Assembly (NCBI RefSeq): GCF_001425485.1
Contig: NZ_LMQW01000051.1
Span: 317,617-381,616 of the forward strand
Direction of reading: 5' to 3'
Origin: Aureimonas sp. Leaf427
GTDB lineage: Bacteria; Pseudomonadota; Alphaproteobacteria; Rhizobiales; Rhizobiaceae
DNA length: 64,000 nucleotides
A program made the position numbers and the translations under genes. Positions 47,463 to 54,915 of this stretch are shown in pieces (the first letter of the stretch is position 1; each line of letters opens with the position of its first letter). Below the pieces are notes generated by a model. The model was not told the DNA's origin, did not search any database, and saw nothing but the letters and a program-made list of their open reading frames with translations.

Positions 47463-48959
47463 ATGAACGAGATCGGTCACTTCATCGACGGCGCGCGCGT
47501 CGCCGGAACGTCCGGCCGCAAGGCCGAGGTCTTCAACCCCGCGACGGGCCAGGTGTCGGCGCATCTGTCGCTGGCCGGTCTGCCGGAGCTGGAGATCGCG
47601 GTCGAGCGCGCCAAGGCCGCCCAGCCCGCCTGGGCCGCGACCAACCCGCAGCGCCGGGCGCGCGTCTTCATGAAGTTCGTCGCGCTCCTCAACGAGAACA
47701 TGCAGGAACTCGCCGAAATGCTCTCGGCCGAGCACGGCAAGACGGTCGAGGACTCCAAGGGCGACATCGTCCGCGGGCTCGAAGTCTGCGAGTTCGTCAT
47801 CGGCATCCCGCATCTGATGAAGAGCGAGTTCACGGAAGGCGCCGGCCCCGGCATCGACATGTATTCGATCCGCCAGCCGGTCGGCATCGGCGCCGGCATC
47901 ACGCCGTTCAATTTCCCCGCCATGATCCCGATGTGGATGTTCGCGCCGGCCGTGGCCTGCGGCAACGCCTTCATCCTGAAGCCGTCCGAGCGCGATCCGT
48001 CCGTGCCCATGCGCCTTGCAGAGCTGATGATCGAGGCCGGCCTGCCCAAGGGCATCCTGCAGGTCGTCAACGGCGACAAGGAGATGGTGGACGCGATCCT
48101 GACCCATCCCGATATCGGCGCCGTCTCCTTCGTCGGCTCGACGCCGATCGCCTCCTACGTCTATGCCGAGGCGACGCGCAACGGGAAGCGCGCCCAGTGC
48201 TTCGGCGGCGCCAAGAACCACATGATCATCATGCCCGACGCCGATCTCGATCAGGCCGTGGATGCGCTGATCGGCGCCGGCTACGGCTCGGCGGGCGAGC
48301 GCTGCATGGCGATCTCGGTCGCCGTGCCGGTCGGCAAGGAAACCGCGGACGCGCTGATCGCCAAGCTGAGCCCCAAGGTCGAATCGCTGAAGATCGGACC
48401 CGCGACGGACCTTTCCGCCGATTACGGCCCGGTCATCACCAAGGCCGCGAAGGACAAGATCAACGGGCTGATCGACCAGGGCGTCGCCGAGGGCGCCGAA
48501 CTCGTCGTCGATGGCCGCGGCTTCAAGATGCAGGGCTACGAGGAGGGCTATTTCGTCGGCTCCTCGCTCTTCGACCATGTCACGCCCGATATGGAAATCT
48601 ACAAGCAGGAGATCTTCGGCCCTGTCCTCTCCGTCGTGCGCGCCGCGACCTACGAGGACGCGATCGCCCTACCGATGAAGCACGAATACGGCAACGGCGT
48701 CGCGATCTACACGCGGGACGGCGATGCCGCGCGCGACTTCGCCAGCCGCATCAACATCGGCATGATCGGCATCAACGTGCCGATCCCGACGCCGCTCGCC
48801 TACCACTCCTTCGGCGGCTGGAAGAAGTCGTCCTTCGGCGATCTGAACCAGCACGGCCCGGACTCGATCAAGTTCTGGACGCGGACGAAGACGATCACCT
48901 CGCGCTGGCCGTCCGGCATCAAGTCGGGTGCCGAGTTCTCGATGCCCGTCATGAAGTGA
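47463..48959 (+). CDS. mmsA: CoA-acylating methylmalonate-semialdehyde dehydrogenase
   Basis: AAGGGGAG precedes the ATG at 47463. The 498-residue aldehyde dehydrogenase has the MmsA details: NFIDGARV-like start (GHFIDGARVAGTSGR), IRQPVGIGAGITPFNFPAMIPMWMF, FVGSTPIASYVYAEA, FGGAKNHMIIMPDADLD, and the catalytic Cys in YGSAGERCMAISVA. The Glu of typical ALDHs is replaced as usual in CoA-acylating members. It turns methylmalonate semialdehyde into propionyl-CoA in valine and myo-inositol breakdown. A repeat-derived hairpin follows. Confidence 0.96.
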   Translation: MNEIGHFIDGARVAGTSGRKAEVFNPATGQVSAHLSLAGLPELEIAVERAKAAQPAWAATNPQRRARVFMKFVALLNENMQELAEMLSAEHGKTVEDSKGDIVRGLEVCEFVIGIPHLMKSEFTEGAGPGIDMYSIRQPVGIGAGITPFNFPAMIPMWMFAPAVACGNAFILKPSERDPSVPMRLAELMIEAGLPKGILQVVNGDKEMVDAILTHPDIGAVSFVGSTPIASYVYAEATRNGKRAQCFGGAKNHMIIMPDADLDQAVDALIGAGYGSAGERCMAISVAVPVGKETADALIAKLSPKVESLKIGPATDLSADYGPVITKAAKDKINGLIDQGVAEGAELVVDGRGFKMQGYEEGYFVGSSLFDHVTPDMEIYKQEIFGPVLSVVRAATYEDAIALPMKHEYGNGVAIYTRDGDAARDFASRINIGMIGINVPIPTPLAYHSFGGWKKSSFGDLNQHGPDSIKFWTRTKTITSRWPSGIKSGAEFSMPVMK

Positions 48960-48965
48960 TCTTTC

Positions 48966-49056
48966 AGGGCGTGTCTGGTTCATGCTGAACCAGACACGCC
49001 CTCGATTCCTTTGTCGTCGTTTGTCTTTTCGGGATAACCGGTTCCCACTTATCCCG
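48966..49056. repeat. dispersed repeat with perfect hairpin, after mmsA
   Basis: AGGGCGTGTCTGGTTCA and its perfect complement form a 17-base stem with a three-base loop (48966-49002). It is followed by TTTGTCGTCGTTTG and ATAACCGG...CTTATCCC. The same module, eroded, is at 41285-41360. It can also act as the mmsA terminator. Confidence 0.75.
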
Positions 49057-49060
49057 AACG

Positions 49061-49096
49061 CGAAAGGCCGGGCGTCCTCCGACGTCCGGCCTTTCG
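49061..49096. terminator. terminator after the chemoreceptor gene
   Basis: CGAAAGGCCGG and CCGGCCTTTCG pair across 14 bases, with further GCGT/ACGT pairing inside. It lies between the convergent mmsA and chemoreceptor genes. Confidence 0.85.
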
Positions 49097-49146
49097 TGTC
49101 TCGAGCGAGCGGGCAGGGAGCCCGGGCTCCTTCTGTCCTTCGAGCT

Positions 49147-50553
49147 TTACGCGGCCCGGCGATAGGCCTCGGTGGAATGACCGTAGCCGGTCGAGCGCTC
49201 GTCCGTGCGGAAGCGCTCGACGATGCGGGCGAGATGGTCGGCGTCGGAGGCGAGGGCCTGGACGGCCGCGGTCGTCTCCTCCACCAGCGCGGCATTGTGC
49301 TGGGTCGCCTTGTCCATCTGGTCGGCGGAGCTCGAAATGCTCTTGAGGCTCGCCGCCTGCTCCTTGGCGGAGGAGGCGATCCGGCCGATGACGCCGGTCA
49401 TCGTCTCGACCTCTTCGACGATGTCCTTGAGGCTGCGTCCGGAGGCGGTGACGAGATCGACGCCGGTCCGCACCTCGTCGGCCGAGGTGGAGATCAGCGA
49501 CTTGATCTCCTTGGCCGCTTCCGCGGACCGCTGCGCGAGACCGCGGACTTCCTGCGCGACGACCGCAAAGCCCCGGCCCGCCTCGCCGGCGCGCGCCGCC
49601 TCGACGCCCGCGTTGAGCGCCAGAAGATTGGTCTGGAAGGCGATCTCGTCGATCACGCCGATGATCTGGCTGATCTTCTGCGAGGAGGTCTCGATCCGGC
49701 TCATGGCCTCGACGGCCTGGGAGACGACGTCGCCGCCCTTTTCGGCCTTCTGGCGCGCGGACGTCGCGACCTTCTGGGCGTTGCTTGAGCTTTCGGCGGT
49801 CTGGTTGACCGCCCGCGTCACTTCGCTGAGCGCGGCGACGGTCTCTTCGAGGGAGGCGGCCTGTTGCTGGGTGCGCTGGGCGAGGTCGTTGGAGGAATCC
49901 GCGATGCCGCGAGTCGCCGCGTCGACGCTTCCGACCGTGGTCGCGACGTCGCTCATGGCCGAGGACAGCGTTTCGATGGCGAGATCGAAATCGGCGCCGA
50001 CCTTGGCGAAGGCCGGCGGCATGGCATGGGCGACCGTCACCGTGAGATCGCCGTTCGCGAGGCGGCTGAGAGCGCCACCCAGCGCGTCCATCGCCTGGCT
50101 CTGCGCCTGCTTGGTGCGCTCCTCGGCCTGCCGAGCCTTGTCGCCCTCTTCCCGCATGGCGACCATCACGCTCATGTCGACGATGAAGGTGAGGACGGCC
50201 GGCTTCTCGTCGATGAGGCTCCCGATCAGCGTGACGAAGCTCGGGAAGGTCGTGCCGTCCAGCCGCTTCATCGTCCACTCGAAGCGCGCGATGCCGTTCT
50301 TCTTGATCTCCTCCGCGATGCCGACGGTCCGATCGGCGCTGCGCGAGCCGTCGGCCTGGAATTCCGGGGCGATCTGTTCCGGCGACAGTCCAACGATCTG
50401 CTCGAAGCTACCGCGCAAAAGCGCTTCGGTCGCGGGATTGCAGTCGCGGATCACCCCGTCCTGAAAGACGTAGTAGCCATCGGGCGAGAGCTTCATGATG
50501 GCGTCTGCGAACTGCTCACGAAACGTCTTTTTCTGGCGGAAGGGATTGAACAT
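49147..50553 (-). CDS. soluble methyl-accepting chemotaxis protein with PAS domain
   Basis: The ATG at 50553 has GAGGAT upstream. The 468-residue protein has no membrane helix. An N-terminal PAS domain (GYYVFQDGVIRDCNPATEALL, residues 25-140) precedes a linker with HAMP-like LANGDLTVTV and the signalling domain with IGVIDEIAFQTNLLALNAGVEAARAGEAGRGFAVVAQEVR at about 325-365. A C-terminal CheR-binding pentapeptide is not evident. It is a cytoplasmic sensor, probably of redox or metabolic state. It stands alone. Confidence 0.93.
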   Translation of the reverse strand: MFNPFRQKKTFREQFADAIMKLSPDGYYVFQDGVIRDCNPATEALLRGSFEQIVGLSPEQIAPEFQADGSRSADRTVGIAEEIKKNGIARFEWTMKRLDGTTFPSFVTLIGSLIDEKPAVLTFIVDMSVMVAMREEGDKARQAEERTKQAQSQAMDALGGALSRLANGDLTVTVAHAMPPAFAKVGADFDLAIETLSSAMSDVATTVGSVDAATRGIADSSNDLAQRTQQQAASLEETVAALSEVTRAVNQTAESSSNAQKVATSARQKAEKGGDVVSQAVEAMSRIETSSQKISQIIGVIDEIAFQTNLLALNAGVEAARAGEAGRGFAVVAQEVRGLAQRSAEAAKEIKSLISTSADEVRTGVDLVTASGRSLKDIVEEVETMTGVIGRIASSAKEQAASLKSISSSADQMDKATQHNAALVEETTAAVQALASDADHLARIVERFRTDERSTGYGHSTEAYRRAA

Positions 50554-50887
50554 GACATCCTCGGCGTCGGGAGACGACTGCGACCAGTAGTTTCCCAAAC
50601 GGGAGCTAAAAAACCGTTGACGAGGTCAAGCAGCGTCCTCTCGAAGTCGAAAGCCTGGACTAGGCGACGAAAACAAATCCGGCTGAACGCTTTGCTGCTA
50701 TGCAGCAATGATGGCGACGCACATAAATAAAAATAGTTGCAGTATTCGTGATCCCTTCATCCTCTTGCTGCCTGGGTCGGCGTGGGAGTCGCGCGCCTTG
50801 TGGACTCCGGAAGCGCCGGTCCGTCGCGGGGGCGGCGGGCCTTGAAGTCGGCGCGGTTTCGGACTCCGCAAAAATTTTCGCCAGCGC
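50554..50887. other. 334-base control region between divergent genes
   Basis: It is AT-richer in the middle (AAATAAAAATAG). It contains the palindromes TTGAC-GAG-GTCAA (50617-50629) and TTGCTGC-TAT-GCAGCAA (50692-50708). One may be an operator for the chemoreceptor or sigma gene. No gene is seen. Confidence 0.45.
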
Positions 50888-51481
50888 ATGGATGAAAACC
50901 GGCGGGTCGTCCGTATACGGGGCATGAGCGAGCAGAAGCGCGAGATCGACGTCATCGGACTGCTGGGGCCCTTGCGGCGCTATGCGCTGTCCCTGACGCG
51001 CAATTCCGCCGATGCCGAGGACCTCGTCCACGATACGCTGGTCAGCGCCCTCGAGCGCCGGGAGCAGTTCCGCTCTGGCAAGAGCCTTCGTCCGTGGCTT
51101 ATGTCCATTCTTCACAACGGCTTCGTCGACCGGCTGCGCACGCAGCGGGCGGAGGCGGTGCGCAATGCCGAGATCGGGCTTCGCGTCGATCCGTCCACCG
51201 CCGCCTCGCAGGAAAGCGCCTCGCGTCTTGCCGATGTCCGCCGGGCCTTCATGGCGCTTCCTGACGAGCAGCGCGCCGCGCTGCATCTCGTGACGGTCGA
51301 GGGCCTGTCCTACGAGGAGGCGGCCGCTGCGCTCGGCATTCCCGTCGGAACGCTCGTCTCGCGCCTGTCGCGCGGTCGCGCCCGCCTTCGCGCCATCGAC
51401 GAGGGCGAGGCGGACGAGGGTAGCTCCTCCAACATCGTGAGCCTGCGGGCGAAAGGAGGCTCGGATGCACCCAAGTCCTGA
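50888..51481 (+). CDS. ECF-type RNA polymerase sigma factor
   Basis: The 197-residue reading starts at 50888; ATG 50924 (MSEQKREIDVIGL, 185 residues) is equally possible. Sigma-2 is at residues 24-95 (LRRYALSLTRNSADAEDLVHDTLVSALERREQF, LRPWLMSILHNGFVD) and sigma-4 at about 130-185 (FMALPDEQRAALHLVTVEGLSYEEAAAALGIPVGTLVSRLSRGRARLR). The anti-sigma gene overlaps its end by 17 bases, typical for a regulated pair. The classical EcfG promoter motif was not found upstream. Confidence 0.92.
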   Translation: MDENRRVVRIRGMSEQKREIDVIGLLGPLRRYALSLTRNSADAEDLVHDTLVSALERREQFRSGKSLRPWLMSILHNGFVDRLRTQRAEAVRNAEIGLRVDPSTAASQESASRLADVRRAFMALPDEQRAALHLVTVEGLSYEEAAAALGIPVGTLVSRLSRGRARLRAIDEGEADEGSSSNIVSLRAKGGSDAPKS

Positions 51482-52241
51482 TCCGATCACCGAGGCGGAT
51501 CTTGCCGCCTATATCGACGGCGAGCTCGGCACGGCCCGCCGCATCGAGGTCGAGGCCCATCTGGCCGAGAGGCCGGAGGAGGCCGCGCGCCTCATGGCCG
51601 ATCTGCGGGCCCGCGACGAGCTGAGGCTCGCGCTCTCGACCGAGCCGCTGCCGGTCAGCGTGGCGACGAGCGAGGCTGCGGGCCGGCTGGAGCGCAGCCT
51701 GAAGCGACGCGGCGTCGCCCGCCGCTTCTCGCGCGCCGCCGCCCTCGTCCTGATGCTCGGCGCCGGCTGGATCGCCCATGCGGAGTTCAACGCCTTGAGC
51801 GTGCGCCAGAGCGTCGCCTCCGCGCCGACGCCGGCCTTCGTCGCCGATGCCGTGCGGGCGCATGGCACGAGCGAGCTGCGGGCCGGCATGAGGTCGCAGC
51901 CCGAGACCGCGCGCTACGATCCCGCCGAAATCCTCTCGGCGACCGCGATCCGCGTGCCCGGCCTGCCGAAGGGTTGGACGGTGACGGACGTGCAGCTCTT
52001 TCCCTCGACCTTCGGGCCGAGCCTCGAAATGTCGCTGGCGACGAAGGAGTTCGGCACGCTGTCGCTCTTCGCCGTCCGGCCCGGCTCCTTCGACGTGCTC
52101 CGCGCGAGCGCGGTGACGCAAGGGGCGGCGACGGCGGCCTACTGGCAGGTCGGCGAGGTGGCCTACGCGCTCGTCTCTACCGGCGCGGACCGGCGTGCGC
52201 TCGAACGCGAGGCGGCCTCGATCGAGGCGAGCCTCCACTGA
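51465..52241 (+). CDS. membrane anti-sigma factor
   Basis: The start has AAAGGAGG five bases upstream within the sigma gene. The N-terminal 80 residues form an anti-sigma domain (LAAYIDGELGTARRIEVEAHLAERPEEAARL). One membrane helix follows at about 88-106 (RAAALVLMLGAGWIAHAEF) and about 150 periplasmic residues (PGLPKGWTVTDVQLFPSTFGPSLEMSL). It should hold the ECF factor at the membrane until an envelope signal arrives. No Cys or His zinc pattern is present, so it is not a ZAS-type redox switch. Confidence 0.88.
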   Translation: MHPSPDPITEADLAAYIDGELGTARRIEVEAHLAERPEEAARLMADLRARDELRLALSTEPLPVSVATSEAAGRLERSLKRRGVARRFSRAAALVLMLGAGWIAHAEFNALSVRQSVASAPTPAFVADAVRAHGTSELRAGMRSQPETARYDPAEILSATAIRVPGLPKGWTVTDVQLFPSTFGPSLEMSLATKEFGTLSLFAVRPGSFDVLRASAVTQGAATAAYWQVGEVAYALVSTGADRRALEREAASIEASLH

Positions 52242-52293
52242 TACCGGGCGCCTGAAGCGTCCCGACGTCCATCAACCCAACGGAGACAGATCG

Positions 52294-53016
52294 ATGAACA
52301 CACCCTTCCGCGGCTTCGGTGTCAACGCCGCGCCGGCCCAGTCACAGGTTCTCTTCGACGAGGGCCTGCGCAAGCACATGCTGCGCGTCTACAACTACAT
52401 GGGCATCGGCCTCGTCATCACCGGCCTCGTCGCCTTCCTCGTGGCGAACACGCCGGCGCTTTACGTGCCGATCTTCTCCTCGCCGCTGAAGTGGGTCGTC
52501 ATGCTGGCGCCGCTCGGCTTCATCATGTTCCTGTCGTTCCGGATCGAGCGCGTCTCCTTCGCGACGGCACAGATGCTCTTCTTCGGCTTCTGCGCGATCA
52601 TGGGCCTCTCCATGGCCTCGATCTTCCTGGTCTTCACCGGCGCCAGCATCGCCCAGACCTTCTTTATCACGGCCAGCGTCTTCGGCACGATGAGCCTCTA
52701 CGGCTACACGACCAAGCGTGACCTGTCCGGCATGGGCTCCTTCCTGATGATGGGCCTCATCGGCGTCGTCATCGCGAGTCTGGTCAACCTCTTCCTCCAG
52801 TCGGGCGCGCTTCAGTTCGCGATCTCGATCATCGGCGTCCTCGTCTTCACGGGCCTCACCGCCTACGACACGCAGCGCATCAAGGAAGAGTATTCCGAGC
52901 ACTACGGCGCCGAGGCCGCCGGCAAGATGGCCGTCATGAGCGCCCTCTCGCTCTACCTGAACTTCATCAACCTCTTCCAGCTGCTGCTGAACCTCACCGG
53001 CCAGCGCGAGGAGTAA
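52294..53016 (+). CDS. Bax inhibitor-1/YccA family membrane protein
   Basis: GGAGACAG precedes the ATG. The 240-residue protein has seven membrane helices and the family signatures MGIGLVITGLVAFLVAN, FGTMSLYGYTTKRDLSGMGSFLMMGLIG and FTGLTAYDTQRIKEEY. The YTTKRD segment and the Asp pair suggest a pH-sensitive calcium leak as in the structure-known homologue. It lies directly after the sigma/anti-sigma pair and could be in its regulon. Confidence 0.93.
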   Translation: MNTPFRGFGVNAAPAQSQVLFDEGLRKHMLRVYNYMGIGLVITGLVAFLVANTPALYVPIFSSPLKWVVMLAPLGFIMFLSFRIERVSFATAQMLFFGFCAIMGLSMASIFLVFTGASIAQTFFITASVFGTMSLYGYTTKRDLSGMGSFLMMGLIGVVIASLVNLFLQSGALQFAISIIGVLVFTGLTAYDTQRIKEEYSEHYGAEAAGKMAVMSALSLYLNFINLFQLLLNLTGQREE

Positions 53017-53035
53017 TCCTCAAAGCCGCGATCCC

Positions 53036-53055
53036 CTCTCCCCTCGTGGGGAGAG
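53036..53055. repeat. short GC hairpin after the Bax-inhibitor gene
   Basis: CTCTCCCC-TCGT-GGGGAGAG is a perfect stem in the 106-base gap before the DUF2076 gene, followed by a second hairpin GGAGCG...CGCTCC. It resembles a dispersed intergenic palindrome and may end the upstream transcript. Confidence 0.5.
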
Positions 53056-53122
53056 CGGAACCTGCCCTGGAGGGAGCGGGACCTCGCTCCTTCCGTCGAA
53101 CCAGCCAAGGACAAGCGATCCC

Positions 53123-53749
53123 ATGAACCGCGACGAACAGAGCCTGATCCAGAATCTCTTCGGCAAGCTCTCGGACGCCGAGCGCAATGCGCCGCCCCGC
53201 GAGGCCGAGGCCGAGCGCTTCATCAACGACAGCGTCAGCCGCCAGCCCGGCGCGCCCTACTACATGGCGCAGACCATTATCATGCAGGAGCAGGCGCTCG
53301 AAGCTGCCAGCGCCCGCATCCAGCAGCTGGAGCAGCAGACCAGCCGGCCGCAGAGCTCCGGCGGCTTCTTCGGCTCGCTCTTCGGCGGCGGCGCCTCCCA
53401 GGCGTCCCGCCAGCCAGCCCGGGCTCCCTATGCGCCGCAGGGCGCCTACGGCCAGCCCCAAGGGCAGGGCGCGCCGCAGCAGGGCCAGGCCCCCGGCCCC
53501 TGGGGCGGCAATGCACCCGGCGCCGGCGCCTACGCTGCGGGTCGTCCAGGTGGCGGCGGCGGCTTCCTCGCGGGTGCCGCGCAGACCGCGATGGGCGTCG
53601 CCGGCGGCATGATGCTCGGCTCCATGCTGTCGAATGCCTTCAGCGATCCCGCAGCGGCCGTGGAGGGCGCGGTCGCCGATGCGGGCGAGGCCGTGGAGAC
53701 GGAGGTCGCCGAGGTCGAAGAGGATTTCGGCGGTTTCGACGAGGCCTGA
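53123..53749 (+). CDS. DUF2076 protein with low-complexity core
   Basis: The 208-residue protein starts MNRDEQSLIQNLFGKLSDAERNAPPREAEAERFI, the DUF2076 pattern, then AQTIIMQEQALEAASARIQQLEQQ (short coiled coil). A Pro/Gln/Gly-rich stretch of about 70 residues and GGGGGFLAGAAQTAMGVAGGMMLGSMLS follow. There is no signal peptide, although the family is described as a periplasmic or membrane-linked sensor-like protein. It is the last gene of the group that begins with the sigma factor. Confidence 0.85.
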   Translation: MNRDEQSLIQNLFGKLSDAERNAPPREAEAERFINDSVSRQPGAPYYMAQTIIMQEQALEAASARIQQLEQQTSRPQSSGGFFGSLFGGGASQASRQPARAPYAPQGAYGQPQGQGAPQQGQAPGPWGGNAPGAGAYAAGRPGGGGGFLAGAAQTAMGVAGGMMLGSMLSNAFSDPAAAVEGAVADAGEAVETEVAEVEEDFGGFDEA

Positions 53750-53758
53750 TAGAAAAGA

Positions 53759-53788
53759 AGGCCGCGGGGAGCGATCCCCGCGGCCTTC
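53759..53788. terminator. bidirectional terminator
   Basis: AAGGCCGCGGGGA, GCGA and TCCCCGCGGCCTT form a 13-base perfect stem between the convergent DUF2076 and membrane-anchored genes. Confidence 0.9.
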
Positions 53789-53812
53789 GAACGATCAAGC
53801 GACGCTGCCGGG

Positions 53813-54334
53813 TCAGGACGTCTTCAGCGTCGCCAGCGAGCCTTTGACCATTCCGCCGCTTCCCGTCGACTCGATCGCCAGGATGTCGCCGAGCCCCGGA
53901 GCCGTGGAGCCCACCTGAACGCGGATCACCGCGTCGCTCGTCGCCAGAAACGCCTCGCCATCGTAGATCGAGACGATCTGATAGTCGGACGCCGCCCGGT
54001 CGGGCATGACCAGCATCTTCACCGGAAGCGCCTCCGGCAAGGCCGCTGCGGCTGCGCCGCCGCCATGGCCGCCCGACGCGCTGGCCTCTTCGGTCGCGGT
54101 TTCGGGTTCGGCGGCGGCGGCCTCGTGGGCCGCGGCCCCGCCGGCCGGCGCGAACATGGCGATCGCCATCGGCAGGGCGAAGTAGCCGCCGCTTCCAAGG
54201 CAGATTGTCAGCGCGACGCCGCCGATGGCGAGGAGCTTGATCTTGGAGCGCTTCGGCGGAGCCGCCGCATCGGGAGCGTCTGCCTCCGCCGCCGGCTCGG
54301 ATGTCGCTTCTTCCGTGATCTTTGCGTCTGCCAT
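53813..54334 (-). CDS. single-pass membrane protein with small C-terminal domain, unknown
   Basis: The ATG at 54334 has GGAG eight bases ahead. About 30 acidic residues precede one membrane helix (IKLLAIGGVALTICLGSGGYFAL), then a Gly/Ala/His linker and a C-terminal 60-residue beta domain (YQIVSIYDGEAFLATSDAVIRVQVGSTAPGLGDILAIESTG). The VGSTxPGLGxI tail resembles a short domain found after coiled coils in several Hyphomicrobiales membrane proteins, of unknown role. It does not match FliL closely. Confidence 0.55.
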   Translation of the reverse strand: MADAKITEEATSEPAAEADAPDAAAPPKRSKIKLLAIGGVALTICLGSGGYFALPMAIAMFAPAGGAAAHEAAAAEPETATEEASASGGHGGGAAAAALPEALPVKMLVMPDRAASDYQIVSIYDGEAFLATSDAVIRVQVGSTAPGLGDILAIESTGSGGMVKGSLATLKTS

Positions 54335-54513
54335 CGTGCCCGCTCCATCGATGCGTCCAGGCCGGGACGCTCGCATGCGCGGTCTGCGGGCTTGCTGAAT
54401 CTTCAGCCGGGCATTTTAAGCATCGGCCGCTTTTCTGAGCCGACGGTCCGCACGGGCTGGGAGCGGGGGAAGAGGATCGGCCTCTCGGCGCTGCGCGGGG
54501 GTCGGCGCGTCTC

Positions 54514-54915
54514 TCAGCTGTAGCCGAGGAGCGAAGCCGCGACATAGGCGAGGGGGCCGAGATTGGCGAGGATCGCGCAGGCGACCGACAGCGAGCCGAG
54601 ATCCTTGGCGTTTTTGGCGAAGGCCGACCATTCCGGCGAAACGCGGTCGACGATCAGCTCGATCGCGGTGTTCACGGCCTCGAAGGCCGCGAGCATCAGG
54701 AGGAGCCCGCCCTGTACCAGAAAGGCGGCAAGCGGCGCGTCGAGCACGGCCAGAAGCCCGAGAAGCAGGCCGCCGAAGAGGATCTCGTGGCGGAAGGCCG
54801 GCTCGCGCACGAGCCGCTTGAACCCGCCGAGCGAGTAGCCCGCGGCCTCCGCCAGATGGCGAAGCCCTGCATGTTTCGGCGGCACGAAACCCGGCTCGGT
54901 CGAGGTGAGGGTCAT
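54514..54915 (-). CDS. dgkA: diacylglycerol kinase
   Basis: The 133-residue protein with three helices shows the DgkA core: GFKRLVREPAFRHEI, AAFEAVNTAIELIVDRVSPEWSAFAKNAKDLGSLSV with the catalytic Glu/Asn set. It phosphorylates diacylglycerol to phosphatidate at the inner membrane. Its start overlaps the stop of eptA (ATGA). This makes biochemical sense, since EptA releases diacylglycerol when it takes phosphoethanolamine from phosphatidylethanolamine. Confidence 0.95.
   Translation of the reverse strand: MTLTSTEPGFVPPKHAGLRHLAEAAGYSLGGFKRLVREPAFRHEILFGGLLLGLLAVLDAPLAAFLVQGGLLLMLAAFEAVNTAIELIVDRVSPEWSAFAKNAKDLGSLSVACAILANLGPLAYVAASLLGYS

Noticed and set aside
50700-50925. EcfG-type promoter (GGAAC-N16-CGTT) before the sigma gene
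   Set aside because: No adequate match.
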